DNA from: Lepus europaeus
Taxonomy: Eukaryota > Chordata > Mammalia > Lagomorpha > Leporidae
Reading direction: 5' to 3'
Length of the DNA: 64,000 nt
NCBI RefSeq assembly: GCF_033115175.1
Contig: NC_084827.1
Location: 123,101,701 to 123,165,700, forward strand
Part shown: in pieces, positions 45,481 to 57,077 of the stretch
How the letters are laid out: the number at the start of each line of letters is the position of its first letter
Numbering within the stretch: the stretch's first letter is position 1
The notes under the pieces: generated by a model
The model's database searches: none
Told to the model about the DNA's origin: nothing
The model's input: the letters and a program-made list of their open reading frames with translations, nothing else
Program-made: the position numbers and the translations under genes

Positions 45481-46573
45481 CAAAGTAATTCTTAAGTTGT
45501 ATCTTTGATTAAAATACCAAAGTCTTAGATGAGAGAAAAGGGTACATTTAGCATACCTTATTAATTTGATGATTCTATTTTAAGTAATACTACATGGGTT
45601 CTACTGGTGTTCTAGAATCTTACAGAAAGCCATAATGAATCAGGTCTTAGGAGGTGAAAACAAAAACTCTTTGATGATCATATGTCATTTGTTTAATAAG
45701 AGTTAGTGCAAGAAATGAGACTCATGTTCTCATTCTCATTTAAGCTATGATAGTAACCAGCTCTGTTTTTTTTTAAAGAAAAATATATAAACTATCTGAT
45801 CCTTGATTTCTTCAGTAGTATGAGTGTTGTCATTGCTACCTTATATATAGGCCATGTACTTCCTAATCCACACTCTACTAACAAGTCTATAGCAATAATA
45901 CACTGGGTATTAGTCAAACCTATTTCTTTGGTCTATTCATTTTAGGATTGGTTAGTGTTAAGAATGGAGGGAATCAAATTCATTTTTGCAGGCTTCAGTG
46001 TGAAATCCTAAATCCTTCCATTGAGTAAGAAATCTCCCTTTTCCTCATCTGTTCCGCTACAACTGGTACAGCTGACTTTTATTCCTCCTTAGTATTCAGG
46101 CTGCAGGAGGAAGAATGATCGTAAGGCCAATTGATTTCTAAGTATGACTGTGCTGTGGTTATGTTTCCTTTAAGTAGAAAATCAATATATTTTGGTTGAA
46201 TGTCTCTCACAAGAAAGATACTGAGGGTGATGACACATATAAGACATAGTGCCACTTTTGAGCTATTTATAATCTCTGTACAGGTAGAGATAAGCCAAAA
46301 GTGCATGAAAAATGATTGACAACATGAAATGCAATGGAGACAACAATGTCTGTAAGAATTCACATCCAGGAATAATCGCAGTGAACTAGTATGATTAGGA
46401 AAATATACGTAGGGTGGGACTGAGTATATTTTTATAGATTTATCTAAGTGATAGGGAATGTCAGGGATTGAGGATGGGGAAGAGATAGCACAAAGAAGAA
46501 AAAAACTGATAATGGGAAAATAAAAGTAGTTATAAAGCCATAATAGTAATTATAATTAAAAATTTAATTGTTG
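45481..46573. other. Unassigned sequence
   Basis: No repeat or gene recognised. A 94-codon minus-strand frame (46079-46363) has no familiar domain. Confidence 0.4.
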
Positions 46574-46905
46574 GGGCCGGTGCTGTGGCGCAGTGGGTTA
46601 AAGCCCCAGTCTGCAGCGCCAGCATCCCATATGGGTGCCGGTTCGAGTCCCGGCTGCTCCACTTTCAATCCAGCTCTCTGCTATGGCCTGGGAAAGCAGT
46701 AGAAGATGGCCCAAGTTTTTGGGCCCCTGCACCCATGTGGTAGACCTGGAAGAAGCTCCTGGCTCCTGGCTTCGGATCAGCTCATCTCTGGCTGTTGCGA
46801 TCATTTGGGGAGTGAACCAGCAGATGGAAGAACTCTCTCTCTCTTGCTCTACCTCTCTCTGTAACTCTTCCAAATAAATAACTAAAAAAAATCTTAAAAA
46901 AACCT
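46574..46905 (+). mobile_element. CSINE, near-consensus
   Basis: Clean plus-strand head GGGGCCGGTGCTGTGGCGCAGTGGGTTAAAGCC with an A-box-like TGGCGCAGTGGG and a B box GGTTCGAGTCC (46640-46650), showing its tRNA origin. Ends CTTCCAAATAAATAACTAAAAAAAATC. Confidence 0.95.
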
Positions 46906-47274
46906 TAACTTTTAGGTAATCAGGATTCATTTTCTACTCCTATCCTCATTGCCCTGACTATGGGTCCTACAGCACAGGATGTTAGCTAGAACACTAACTA
47001 GAGAATTTAGATGCTTATTAACATTTTCTCAAGTCATGAGAATCAGGTACTGTCATAACGGGTTTCTCTCAGAGAGTAAAGCTTTCACAGAGATTTTTTG
47101 GCATCTCAAATTTCAATTCCTTCTGTGGAACAAAGATTGTTTCTCCTTTCAGTAAAAGTCATAGAAGTCACCCATATTCCTATGATAAGGAGTTGCAACC
47201 TTCAACCTTGGTCTGAGAGGTCTCTGATCTCAATGTTTTAAATTGTTGGGATTTTTGATATTCAGTAATGAAGA

Positions 47275-47515
47275 ATCCTGTAAACACCATGTACAGTTGT
47301 AAAACCTTGGCTATAGTATCAGGCTGAGTTCAAATCCTGATTCCGCTCATCAGCCATGTGACTTTGGGCAAGTTACTAACTGCTCTGAGCATAATTTCCT
47401 TCACATAAAAAAAAAGATGCTTATGTTTTTGGGGATTGTACGAGATAGTCCATATAAAGCCCTTAACACAATGTTAAGCACATAGAAATGTGTTACAAAT
47501 GTTGATTATTATTCT
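47275..47515 (+). repeat. MIR (ancient SINE)
   Basis: CTATAGTATCAGGCTGAGTTCAAATCCTGATTCCGC, CAGCCATGTGACTTTGGGCAAGTTACTAACTGCTCTGAGC, GGGGATTGTACGAGATAGTCCATATAAAGCCCTTAACACAATGTTAAGCACATAG follow the MIR consensus well. Confidence 0.85.
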
Positions 47516-47675
47516 TTAAAATTGTTTACTTAACATTAGGCAAAATTTTGGTGCCTCAAGGTACCAGATTCCTAAATCCTAAATGTGGATTATTTTTGGT
47601 TACTTTTTTTTTTTAACCTGAAAGACCTTTGAAATAGTCTTAAGATTTGGAAATTCATAAAAAATATATATTCTA

Positions 47676-48186
47676 TGATGGTGTTTCAAAAAGTATCTGG
47701 AGGGGTGGGTATTTGGTGTAGTACCTATCCCATATGAGTATGAGTTCCAGCTCCACTTCCACCTTTGGTTTTCTGTTAACATCCACCCTGGAAGGCAACA
47801 GGTACTGGATGGCTCAAGTGCCTGGTTCCTACATTCATGTGGGAGACCCCGAATAAATTTCAGGCTCCAAGCTTCAGCTTGGCCCATTTGGAGAGTAAAC
47901 AAATTGATGATAGATAGGGTAGATCGATCTCTCTCCCCTCCTCCCTTCTCTCAAATAAATGACAATAAATTACAAGAAAATATTCTTTTTAAGCTTGTGG
48001 AAAGTGGAATTAGAAGATAATTTTGTTGAAAAATATTTTGGCACCCACACATATAAGGGATCTTCCCAAAGCACACTGTAAATGCATATGATGAAGAAAC
48101 TATGCATAGGTTTCAAAATTTGTTTGCAGCCAAATAAAATTTTCTTTTAATTCCTATTCCCATGCACGTTTTGAAGCACCCTCTCA
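47676..48186. mobile_element. Palindromic MITE-like (mariner-type) element with a CSINE inside
   Basis: Left terminus TGATGGTGTTTCAAAAAGT (47676-47694) mirrors the right terminus ACGTTTTGAAGCACCCTCTCA (ending 48186). Subterminal GGAATTAGAAGATAATTTT on the left mirrors AAAATTTTCTTTTAATTCC on the right. TA dinucleotides flank it (47674-47675, 48187-48188), as mariner-type insertion would give. Without the CSINE it is about 225 bp and has no coding frame. Confidence 0.75.
47700..47975 (+). mobile_element. CSINE (old, diverged) inside the MITE-like element
   Basis: GGGGTGGGTATTTGGTGTAGTACCTATCCCATATGAG head and CTCTCAAATAAATGAC tail, older C-repeat type. Confidence 0.75.
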
Positions 48187-48309
48187 TATTATATAAAAGA
48201 AACACTACGTAGTTACTCCAAACATCCTTTTTTAAGGGTCAGAAAATAACAACCAAGTGTCCCTCACTTCTCAAACCTCTTTGTAACTGATGTTACCCTA
48301 AACTGGTAA

Positions 48310-48525
48310 TAGTGGGTGACATGTACTGACCACTTACAATGTGCCAGACATTGGACTGGTACTTTATAGGCAATATCTCACTTATGAGGTATTGTTATAT
48401 TATCTTCACTATTGTATTAGCTACTTTTTTTTTGCAGATTAGGAAACTACTTAAAAAGGTTGTGCAAACAGCTTAGCCATAACCACGTTGGTAGCAAGTG
48501 CCAAGAATGAAGATAAGCCCAAGCA
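48310..48525 (-). repeat. MIR (ancient SINE)
   Basis: GGTGACATGTACTGACCACTTACAATGTGCCAGACATTGGACTGG, CTCACTTATGAGGTATTGTTATATTATCTTC, GCAGATTAGGAAACTACTTAAAAAGGTTGTGCAAACAGCTTAGCCATAACCACG follow MIR in reverse. Confidence 0.85.
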
Positions 48526-49249
48526 GTGTCAGTTCCAAGTCATCACAGCCCTTTGCTGTGCACAGCTATGTTATGACCATAGTGGCTTGACATTCTTGCT
48601 GGAGGAGCAGGCTCATATGGGAACATAGTAAAAGGTTATCTAGGCCATTTGGGTCCAAATTATGGGTTCACATATAAAGAAACTCTAGAAAGTCTGCCTT
48701 GATCACTCCTCAAAAAAAATTAGTTAATCTGCTTGTGTGTTGCAGACTGTATCACTAGGAACAGTGTTTGCTGGTGTATTCAAATCAGACAGATGGTCAG
48801 GAAGGCACTTGGCATAGTTCTGAGGTCCACCACAAACACTGCACAGACAGTAGCTGTTTCCCTGATTATCTGTGCAAGTATTGTTATCTGACCTCTACTT
48901 AAGAGACTCACCAGATTAACAAATGCTCTCCTAGTGAGTTTGCAAAAACATTTGGACTGATACTCATGAGTGGCGATGGCTATGACAGTGCAGGTCAGCT
49001 CTCACCAGGCAACCTGATGTGTTGTTTGCTTACCAAAAGTTAATTATGCTTATTCTCAAACCCTTTGGTCAGCTATTTACATCATATAATGTAAATGAAT
49101 TGTTTATATGAACCCATCAAACACGAAGGTGGAAAGAATGAGATATTTCTACATAAAATTAGTTGAAAGTTTTGGATATGCTTGATAAAGGCAAGTTGTG
49201 AGAAAATCATGTCAAATTCATTATGGGCAAGAAAATGTAAAAGATAAAA
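48526..49249. other. Unassigned sequence
   Basis: No repeat or gene recognised. Confidence 0.4.
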
Positions 49250-49295
49250 TTTTTTAAAAATTAATTTATTTGAAAGAGTTACAGAGAGAGGGAGA

Positions 49296-49337
<42 letters not shown>

Positions 49338-49585
49338 AAGAAAGAAAGAGTTCTTCTAACCACTGGTTCATACCTCAGATGGCCATAAAGGCCACAGGTG
49401 GGCCACATTGAAGCCAGGAGCCAGGAGCTTCATTCAGATTTGCCACATTGGTGCCAGGGGCCCAAACACATGGGCCGTCATCTTCCCAGGCAATTAGTAG
49501 GGAGCTGGATTGGAAGTGGCACAGCCAGGACAAGAACGGGTGCCCATATAGGTGGCTTTCCCTCCTATGCTAAAACACTGGCCGC
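49250..49585 (-). mobile_element. CSINE with (CA)n and (GA)n
   Basis: Tail AATTAATTTATTTGAAAGAGTTACAGAG; the purine block holds (AC)n at 49294-49312 then (AG)n to 49340 and (GAAA)n. The head ends TAAAACACTGGCC. Confidence 0.88.
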
Positions 49586-49789
49586 AAAAAGTAAAGTTCT
49601 TATAAAAATCTAGAAATATTCTGCACTCAGATTTCTTCCCAAGGGGTTTGTAATTTTTGCTTCACAATGAAGTTCCACTGTATTATGGATGTTTGTAATG
49701 ATATGGAATTTGAATAAATATGGAATTAACCTGATCCTCCCAGAAAAAAAGGGAAAGAATAATTTAGCATGTAGCTGACCTAATAAATA

Positions 49790-49917
49790 CAAGGACAGCT
49801 CGAAAAGTTTGTGGAAAATGTAATTAGAAGGGGAGCTTCTTTTGGAGCAGAAATTTTGAAATCCGTCCATAGTTTATCATAGTATGCATTTTCCTTTAAC
49901 TTTTTAAAGTAGTCCCG
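49790..49917. mobile_element. Palindromic MITE-like element, short form
   Basis: 128 bp between TA dinucleotides (49788-49789 and 49918-49919). The left side GAAAAGTTTGTGGAAAATG mirrors the right side CATTTTCCTTTAACTTTTTAAAG, with AAATTTTGAAATCCGTCCATAGTTTATCATAGTATG between them. The same core phrase appears at 18165-18205. Confidence 0.75.
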
Positions 49918-49919
49918 TA

Positions 49920-51054
49920 AGAGCATATTTATAGCACTTTTTGTTGCTCTCGCATAACTAAAAATGTTAAACTGTACCTCTTAAATATCTCTTTATTTGT
50001 GAACACAGGAAATGAGGGATGAAATAGTGTGCCTTTATTCATGGTGGTGACCTTTTTGTAAAGTGTCTCAGTCAGCTCCTGAAGGGAGATGAGGGCCCTG
50101 TGGTTGACAGAGACTTCTATTTAATGCAAGGTTTCAAATTTAGAACTTTTCTGGTTTAGAAACTATAAATTATTTATGCAGTATCAAGCTTTAAAAACCC
50201 TGTTTATGACAGGTTGGGATTTTGCCAATCTCCGTTGAAACAGTCTAAATAATTTATCTTGTGTTCCTTCAATGTACAATACATTCTGAAGCCCAAGAAA
50301 TGTTAAGCAAAAAAAAAAAAAAAAAAAAAAATTTTTCCCTTCTCTGCTATGTTGAGGTCAGGAAGGTTAAACTCTCAGACATTCTCTGAACACTTCCTCA
50401 TCCCTTGTCTTCTCCCAGTGTGCTGCGTTTCTTTTCTCACTTTCACATTGTGCCTTTTCTTTCACGACATTTTCACTTTATTGAACTCCTTTTTAGAATC
50501 CTTTATATCCTATTACTTATCTCTACTAGATTTCCATACATTGCAACTTCAGTTTTAAATAAAAGAGTATCTTTGCAAATAAAAATTTCAATTATTTCTA
50601 GATCCCAATGCCTTCAAGGAGCATGAACAACAAATAACTCATTTGACTTTACTGCAGTGTGTGAGTCCTTAACAATAAAGGTCAAAACTGTTCACAATTT
50701 AAACAGCTAAAATTTTGACATTTGTTTGAAATTTGGTTTCAATATATTAACTTAGGTTTTTGCAAACAGGGATGGTTTTATTCACTTGGAACTATCAGAA
50801 TCTAGTAAGTGTAGAATTTCTATTAATTTTGAAAATAGAGAGATTTTAGAAAAAGGAAGGGCATATGAACAATATTTAAGTTCTGTGAATTTTAAAAGCC
50901 TTATTTCATTAAGGAATTGCAGAATGAAAAGAATGAACAGTAAACACTTTAATACATACATAACCCATTTAACAGAGTATATATATATGAAACCACAAAT
51001 AAGATTTACTCTTTTTTTTCATCCATTCAGCTTGTTGAGATACTACTCCCATTT
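49920..51054. other. Unassigned; A-run
   Basis: A 22-base A-run at 50309-50330 is the only marked feature. The 127-codon frame at 50786-51169 ends inside a CSINE and has no known domain. Confidence 0.4.
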
Positions 51055-51350
51055 TAAAATTTTTATTTATTTATTTGAAAGGGAGAGAGAGAAGTATTTG
51101 CCTTCTGCTGGTTCACTCCTCAAATACCTGCGAGAGCCAGGGCTGGGCCAGGCCAAAGCTGGGAGCTGAGAACGCCGTCTGGGCTTCCCATATGGGTGGC
51201 AGGGATTCAATTACTAGAGCCATCATCTGTTGCCTCCAAGGGAACACATTAACAGGTAGCTGGAATCTGGAACAGAGCTGGGACTGGAAGCCAGGCACTC
51301 TGATATGAGATGCGGGTGTACCAGTCAACATCCATACTTAGCCAATACTC
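51055..51350 (-). mobile_element. CSINE (older subfamily)
   Basis: TTTTATTTATTTATTTGAAAGGGAGAGAGAG tail with a short purine block, GTTGCCTCCAAGGGAACACATTAACAGG and a decayed head. Confidence 0.85.
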
Positions 51351-52889
51351 CTAGTTTAAAACTTTGGAATTCACTCAGTTCACTCTTGGTAAATGTGACT
51401 GGGTGTGGGTTGGTAGTGATATGTGAACCAGCTGTGACCAGTCAGAGCCCCACATTTTCCTGCCCTAGTGATTGGTTCAGGAAGTCTCAGGTGATGCCAT
51501 TAGAGCCAATGAGACATCCCGGGACTTTTTGGAGACTTTGAGGGAAAGGTTGTAAAGGGAGCTTTGGGGAAGTGGAGATAATATCCATTGTAGAAGTGGA
51601 TGGAATTCTCTTGCTTCAAAGGAGGTGTCTGTCTACAAAGGGACCAGAAAATAGAGTTGGAAACATGCCAGATTTTCATGACGGTTTCAATGTCTGCATC
51701 AAGGTGAGTATACTCCTAGAATTTCACATTTCATTGTTATTAAATTTTCTTTCAGACATTTTTAATAAGCAAGGAAAATAGCTCTGAGAAAAATCATACA
51801 TATAGAATATTATGACAACTATGTATTACACTGTGTATGTAGATTTCACTATAATGACTAGCACCTTTTTATGGATTATTGCTTAAGAAATATGGTAGTT
51901 TATGTCCACTGCCAGATCCAAAGCAGTTCCAGTTAGTTACATCTGTTTATTAAATGCAAGTAGTGGTTTGTACAATGTCTGTATCATATTAAAATTAATA
52001 CTGATGTGTAAAACATTTTTCCTTTAAACATTTTGTGATTGAAGCTTTAACTTCATTTAAAATTGTATTTCTTAGTTCGCAATTACACTTTTATGAGAAA
52101 TTGGGATTGTTTTGAAGATTGGTGAAAACTGCACTCAACCGTAGGATAGCCAGTTAGCAACACGAGATGTTGTCTGAAGAGGCCTGTGGACTTTCTGGAG
52201 TTCACACATGGACTCCTGATTATTGGCCTTTGTGCCATGGTGAGAAAATAGGTCAATTTTTTTCATTTCTGGGATTTTTCTTGAAGTTTTCTACCATGAC
52301 AAACTTTAGAGATTTTTGAGGCTGCTTGGAAATAATGCCTATTTATTCTCTTCCTATAGGGCACAGAATTTTCCATAAATTATTAAGATGTGACTTTAAT
52401 AATTTATAAATATCTGTAAATTCTGTCATTTTTCCTTGAACTTATAAAAATAGTTGCCTATCATGATCCTCAGTAATAATGATTCACAACTGTTAAGAAC
52501 TTATCCTTTATAAAAATAAATAGAACATTAACACCTGTGAAGCTTTGAGTCTTATGTTAATAAAATAACTGGCTCTCTTTTCTTTTATTTTTACTCTATC
52601 TTGCCATTTTAGAAATGTTGTTAGCCACATACAGCTGACATTTGTTTGGAATTGAATGGAATTTGTTTGGAATTGAATGGAATTTGTTTTAATGACTTTT
52701 ACCTGAGGGATTTAACCCATTTTTCTCCTGAAATAACCAGCATGTTTGATCTCCCTTTTCTTATTTTTATGTTTCTGTTGGCTCTATTTTCTTTTTAAAA
52801 TGTTTTAATCTCTTTAAGAAGACAGTGGTTGTATTTTATTTTCTCACTTTACTGTAGTCATTAGGTGTTAAAAAAAGACTTCACCTGTT
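51351..52889. other. Unassigned; 22-bp tandem duplication
   Basis: No gene recognised over about 1.5 kb. TTTGTTTGGAATTGAATGGAA occurs twice in tandem at 52643-52686. Confidence 0.45.
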
Positions 52890-53110
52890 AGGTCTTCATA
52901 GGTCATAAGCTGCCTCAGAATTAAGTGGATTAAAACAACAAATGTCCTTTCAATTCCGAATCAGAGGGCAGCCATTGCAGGGTGAGTTTCTGTGGCTCAG
53001 TTGAGATTTTTCGTACCCTGAGTAGGGCAGTTCTGTGTTTAGGGTTTTGCTAGCTGTCAGCTGTGGTGGCAGAGGGACGACTGGCCCCCTGTCACTGAGC
53101 AGGTTTACAC
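52890..53110 (-). mobile_element. Possible MaLR/MLT1-like LTR trace
   Basis: AAGCTGCCTCAGAATTAAGTGGATTAAAACAACAAATG resembles the reversed 3' part of an MLT1-type LTR ('agtggcttaaaacaacaa'). The remainder is too diverged to confirm. Confidence 0.35.
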
Positions 53111-53640
53111 TCAGAATTAAGAAAGAAAAGATAGCAAGGGGTTGGAGCCCCGGGTCACGGAGAACGATTTATAGAGAAGCCACATCCAGGGATCATGGCT
53201 GAGCCTTAGTGAGGACCACTTCCTACCTCTGAGCAGGGCGTGGCTCTCTGGCGTGGCTGGGTTTGAGTATCTGTGGGTCATGAAGGTTAGGTGCCTTCTT
53301 TATTTTCTGCATGGGACTGCCATGGGCATCTTGCTCTGTCTCACTATTGTGAGGTTTGTTATATGGGAAACCGATTACTCATCCTTTGGGTCAAAGGTCT
53401 CCATCTCAAAAGGAGTTGCACCCAGATCAAATGTAAACCATAAGATTCAGAATGATGAGAATAATGCTGTGATTAGATTAGGCTTCCAGTTGTATCAAGA
53501 GGAGGGAAATACATCTTGCTTGAGAGAGGATGTGACTAATTATGGCCAGATGTCAGTCTGTGCTATTTTGTTTGCAATACAGGTCTCAGTTATTCCCCTC
53601 CCTTCTTCATGCCCCCTGCAATGTAATTTTGCAGGATTTC
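53111..53640. other. Unassigned sequence
   Basis: A 133-codon plus-strand frame (53253-53654) has a hydrophobic start but no family I recognise, and it runs into an old LTR. Not called as a gene. Confidence 0.35.
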
Positions 53641-54065
53641 CCATCAAGGGTTAGAATTAGTTTTTCCCTCAAGTCTGGGCTGGCTTTGTGATTTGCTTCG
53701 ACCAGCAAAGTGGAATGAAAGTAAAACCATATGCTAGGGACCTAACTCAAGAGGCCTTGCAGGCTTATTGCTCTCTTAGGAACCTCTCTCACTGCCTTGT
53801 GAAAAAGTCTAGGCTATTGTGTTGGAACACGGGAGGCACATGGAGCGTGTGTCCCAGCAGAGGCCACCCCAAACTAGTTAGCTCCCCAGCCTGCACTGGC
53901 AGCACTTCTCAGGTGCATCGTTGAGTCCAGCTGAGAATAGAACAAGTGGCCAGCTGGGCACAATTGACATTTCTTACCCACAGAACCCTGAGCTAACACA
54001 GTGCTTGCTATTTTACTCCAGTAGCCTTTGGGGGTGGTTTGTTATATAGTAAAAGTGAACTCGTG
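53641..54065 (+). mobile_element. MLT1-like MaLR LTR
   Basis: CTGGGCTGGCTTTGTGATTTGCTTCGACCAGCAAAGTGGAATG, AAGAGGCCTTGCAGGCTTATTGCTCTCTTAGGAACC, CTTACCCACAGAACCCTGAGCTAAC and CCTTTGGGGGTGGTTTGTTATATAGTAAAAG run in the order of an MLT1 LTR. Confidence 0.75.
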
Positions 54066-54497
54066 AACTTTCTTGCTAGGCTCCCTCATGTCTCAAAAAA
54101 CTTTCCAGAATGTAGTGTCTTCATCAAATTCAATACAATTAAATCACTTTTAAATGTTTTTGAGGAAAAATGTATACAAATTTACTTTTAATGTCAGATT
54201 AATGTCATTTTTAAATGATTTCATTCCAAATATTTAGCTGCTTTCTGGGTTTCCCCTATAGTCCTTTTGTATCCCATTTTTAAAAATAAGTATGTTTATT
54301 TCTCATTCAATTAGACACTGTATCTTTGAAAATTAAAGAGAAGAGTTAGAGGGTTAATGATTATTTATAGCCCTTTTAAGTCTGAGGATGTCTTTCAGGG
54401 GCTTTTTCAGATAGCATCTTTGGAATATAACCACTTTTCTTCAAAACACTGTGGCTGTTGGTTCATTCTTCTAGAGGCTCATGAGTTGGACAAGAAT
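54066..54497. other. Unassigned sequence
   Basis: No repeat or gene recognised. Confidence 0.4.
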
Positions 54498-54509
54498 ACA
54501 TTTTGTTTA

Positions 54510-54815
54510 CTTTAAGATCTAGTTATTTATTTGAAAGTCAGTTACACAGAGAGGGGGAGAGACAGAGAGAGAGAGAGGTCTTCCAACCACTAGGTCGCAC
54601 TCCAGATGGCTGCAGTGGCCAGGCTGAAGCCAGGAGCTTCATCTGGGTTGCCTGTGTGAGTGCAGGCACCCAAGCACTTGGGTCATCTTCTGCTTTTCCC
54701 AGGCCATTAGCAGGGAGCTGGATCTGAACTGGAGGAGCCGGCATTGAACTGGCACCTGATTGGGATGCCAGCATCACAGGTGTCAGCTTAACCTGCTAAG
54801 TCACAATGCTGGCAA
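54510..54815 (-). mobile_element. CSINE
   Basis: Tail TCTAGTTATTTATTTGAAAGTCAGTTACACAGAGAG, head ending CACAATGCTGGC. Imperfect duplication acattttgttt (54498-54508) and acattttattt (from 54816). Confidence 0.9.
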
Positions 54816-55149
54816 ACATTTTATTTTTGAAGAACATCAATTTCATATGTTACTCCTGAATGTGTATAGGTTTTCCTTCCTTCTGAAATAATGTTAAATG
54901 ATTTATAAATACAGATCTCTTAGTCATCAATATTGCATGCAACATACTGAGCCCTTTTGTCTAAAATCTTAGATCTTTTTTATAATACAGGAAATTTCTC
55001 TTTATTGTGGTTTTGTATATTCTCATTACTGATACATAATTATTTTTCCTCCTTTTATTCCTTCTTTCCTTCTCCATCCCTGCCTGCCTTATTCTTTCCT
55101 TCCCTTCCTCCTTCCTAAATCAAATTTATTACACCCCCCTCCCCCCACA
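54816..55149. other. Unassigned AT-rich, pyrimidine-rich end
   Basis: TTCCTTCTTTCCTTCTCC-type run at about 55040-55110. No gene recognised. Confidence 0.4.
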
Positions 55150-55425
55150 CACATACATACACATAGCTTGCATCAACTGGTTCACTTCCTGAATATACAG
55201 AATGCATTAGGCTGGCCTAAGCCAGAGCCAGGAGCTGGTCACCCTATTCAGGTCTCCCTTGTTGGTGGCGGAGGCCCAAGTACTTGAGCCACCATGGGTG
55301 CCTCCCAGGGTCTGCATTAACAAGAAGCTAGAATTGGGAGAAAAGGCAGGAGTTGAACCCAGGCATTATAAATGGGTTGTAGGCATCCCAAGCAGCATCT
55401 TAACCATTAGGCCAAATGCCTACCT
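55150..55425 (-). mobile_element. CSINE (old, diverged)
   Basis: CATCAACTGGTTCACTTCCTGAATA, GCCAGAGCCAGGAGCTGG, GCATTAACAAGAAGCTAGAATTGGG, GAGTTGAACCCAGGCATTATAAATGGGTTGTAGGCATCCCAAGCAGCATCTTAACC: older C repeat. Its tail region is replaced by an ACACACATACATAC run. Confidence 0.75.
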
Positions 55426-55479
55426 GTCTCTCTCTCTCATTCTCTTCTCTCTCACTCCCTTTCTTTCCTTCTTTTCTAA

Positions 55480-55880
55480 CAAAAATTTTTCTTCTATATA
55501 TCCGATATACATCATATATATTTATGGTGTACAACATGATATTTAGCAATGCATATACACTGTGGAAAGGCTAGGTCAAGCTCTTTGGCTTGTATGTTAT
55601 CTTACATGTTTATCTCTTCTTTTGTGGTGAGAATACTTAAATGTGTACTCTTTCCGTAAGTAAGGATATTACACATTGTTATTAACTAGTCACCACGTTG
55701 TACGGCGGACCTCTTGAACTCATTCCTCCTATGTAACAAGTTTTGGTTTGACCAGCATCTCCACAATCTCCTCCTGACCCTCATTTCCTCTGTTACTGTG
55801 AGTTTCACTTATTTAGGATCCCTGTATAAGTGAGAGCAGACAGTAGCAAATCTCTTTTTTGTAAGTTGCATTGCTTTGTC
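55480..55880 (-). mobile_element. Old L1 3' UTR fragment
   Basis: TTTATGGTGTACAACATGATATTTAGCAATGCATATACACTGTGGAAAGGCTAGGTCAAGC, TTTTGTGGTGAGAATACTTAAATGTGTACTC, TTATTAACTAGTCACCACGTTGTACGGCGGACCTCTTGAACTCATTCCTCCTATG follow a well-known reversed L1 3' UTR. Confidence 0.85.
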
Positions 55881-55954
55881 TATCAACTTGACATTCATGA
55901 TTTTTCAACTTTCACATACATTCCTCTCATTCTCAGCATCTGTGGTTTTTCCTC

Positions 55955-56405
55955 TAAATCTGTAACCCAAATTCTGGTTTGTTGTCTCACAGCCTATGGG
56001 TTAGGAATGCAGGCGTCGTGTAGCTAAGTCCTCCATTCCATGGTTTCTCAGGAGGCTGTAATCCAGGTGTCGACCAGAGCTGCCCCTCTTATATGAGCTC
56101 TCAGCTGGAGGAAGATCTGCTTCCAAGGTCACTCCCCTGATTGTTGGCAGGAGTCAGTTTCTTAAACTCAAAAACATGATAGCTGTCTTTCCTCAGAGCA
56201 AATCAAAGTGCAATTGAGTGGGTGCCTCAGATGAAACCAAAGTCTCTTGGTGACCCAATCGAGGACTTAGCGCCACACATTTCTGGTGTTCTGTTTGTTA
56301 GAAGCCAGTCACTAAGTCCAGCCCGTGGTCAAGGGGAAGAGATGACACAAAGATTATAGTAGAAGGCAGGGATCACTGGGGCCATTTTAGAGGCTGCCTA
56401 CCACA
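55955..56405 (-). mobile_element. MLT1-like MaLR LTR
   Basis: Reversed MLT1 phrases in order: TTGTCTCACAGCCTATGGGTTAGGAATGCAGGCG, TCCTCCATTCCATGGTTTCTCAGGAGGCTGTAATCCAGGTGTCGACCAGAGCTG, AAGGTCACTCCCCTGATTGTTGGCAGGAGTCAGTTTC, GTTAGAAGCCAGTCACTAAGTCCAGCCCG, CATTTTAGAGGCTGCCTACCACA (LTR start). Confidence 0.8.
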
Positions 56406-56730
56406 GAAATTTTGCTCTGTCACACAGTGTTTTCTCTGCCTGCCATAGTTAGACGAAATCAGATTTCTAGGTTTTTCTTTGACTACCATTAGGACTTAAG
56501 CAACAGTCACCAAGCTTGATTTTTGTAGTCCATCACCCTAAAACAGCTTCTCTTTCCTCTATGATAACTGTTGTGGATAAAGCGGGGCTCTCATACCTTT
56601 ATCAAATCTCTTTCCTTGTCCCCGTCTCCCAGGCTGTCAGTGATAAATCACGGGGTAATTCTAGAACTTAAATTATGCCTTCTGTGTCTTGTGGATGGGT
56701 TGATTCTGTGAAAAAAAAAAAAAAATCAGC
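56406..56730. other. Unassigned sequence
   Basis: No repeat or gene recognised. Ends in a 15-base A-run (56711-56725), the target of the next CSINE. Confidence 0.4.
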
Positions 56731-56734
56731 AGAA

Positions 56735-57070
56735 GGCCGGCACCGTGGCTCAACAGGCTAATCCTCCACCTGCGGCGCCGGCACATCGGGTTCTAGTCCC
56801 AGTCAGGGCACTGGATTCTGTCCCAGTTGCCCCTCTTCCAGGCCAGCTCTCTGCTGTGGCCAGGGAGTGCAGTGGAGGATGGCCCAAGTACTTGGGCCCT
56901 GTACCCCATGGGAGACCAGGAGAAGCACCTGGCTTCTGCCTTCGGATCAGCGCGGTGCGCTGGCCGCAGCACGCCAGCCACGGCGGCCATTGGAGGATGA
57001 ACCAACGGCAAAAGGAAGACCTTTCTCTCTGTCTCTCTCTCTCTCACTGTCCACTTTGCCTGTCCAAAAA
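56735..57070 (+). mobile_element. Young CSINE2-type element
   Basis: Near-consensus: GGCCGGCACCGTGGCTCAACAGGCTAATCCTCCACCTGCGGCGCCGGCAC, tail GTCCACTTTGCCTGTCC then A-run. Flanks share the AAAAATCAG sequence (left about 56720-56729, right about 57070-57077). CpG-rich. Confidence 0.95.
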
Positions 57071-57077
57071 AAAATCA

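Noticed and set aside
53253-53654. 133-codon frame with a hydrophobic N-terminal part
   Set aside because: No known family, no promoter or splice context, and its end lies in an old MLT1-like LTR.
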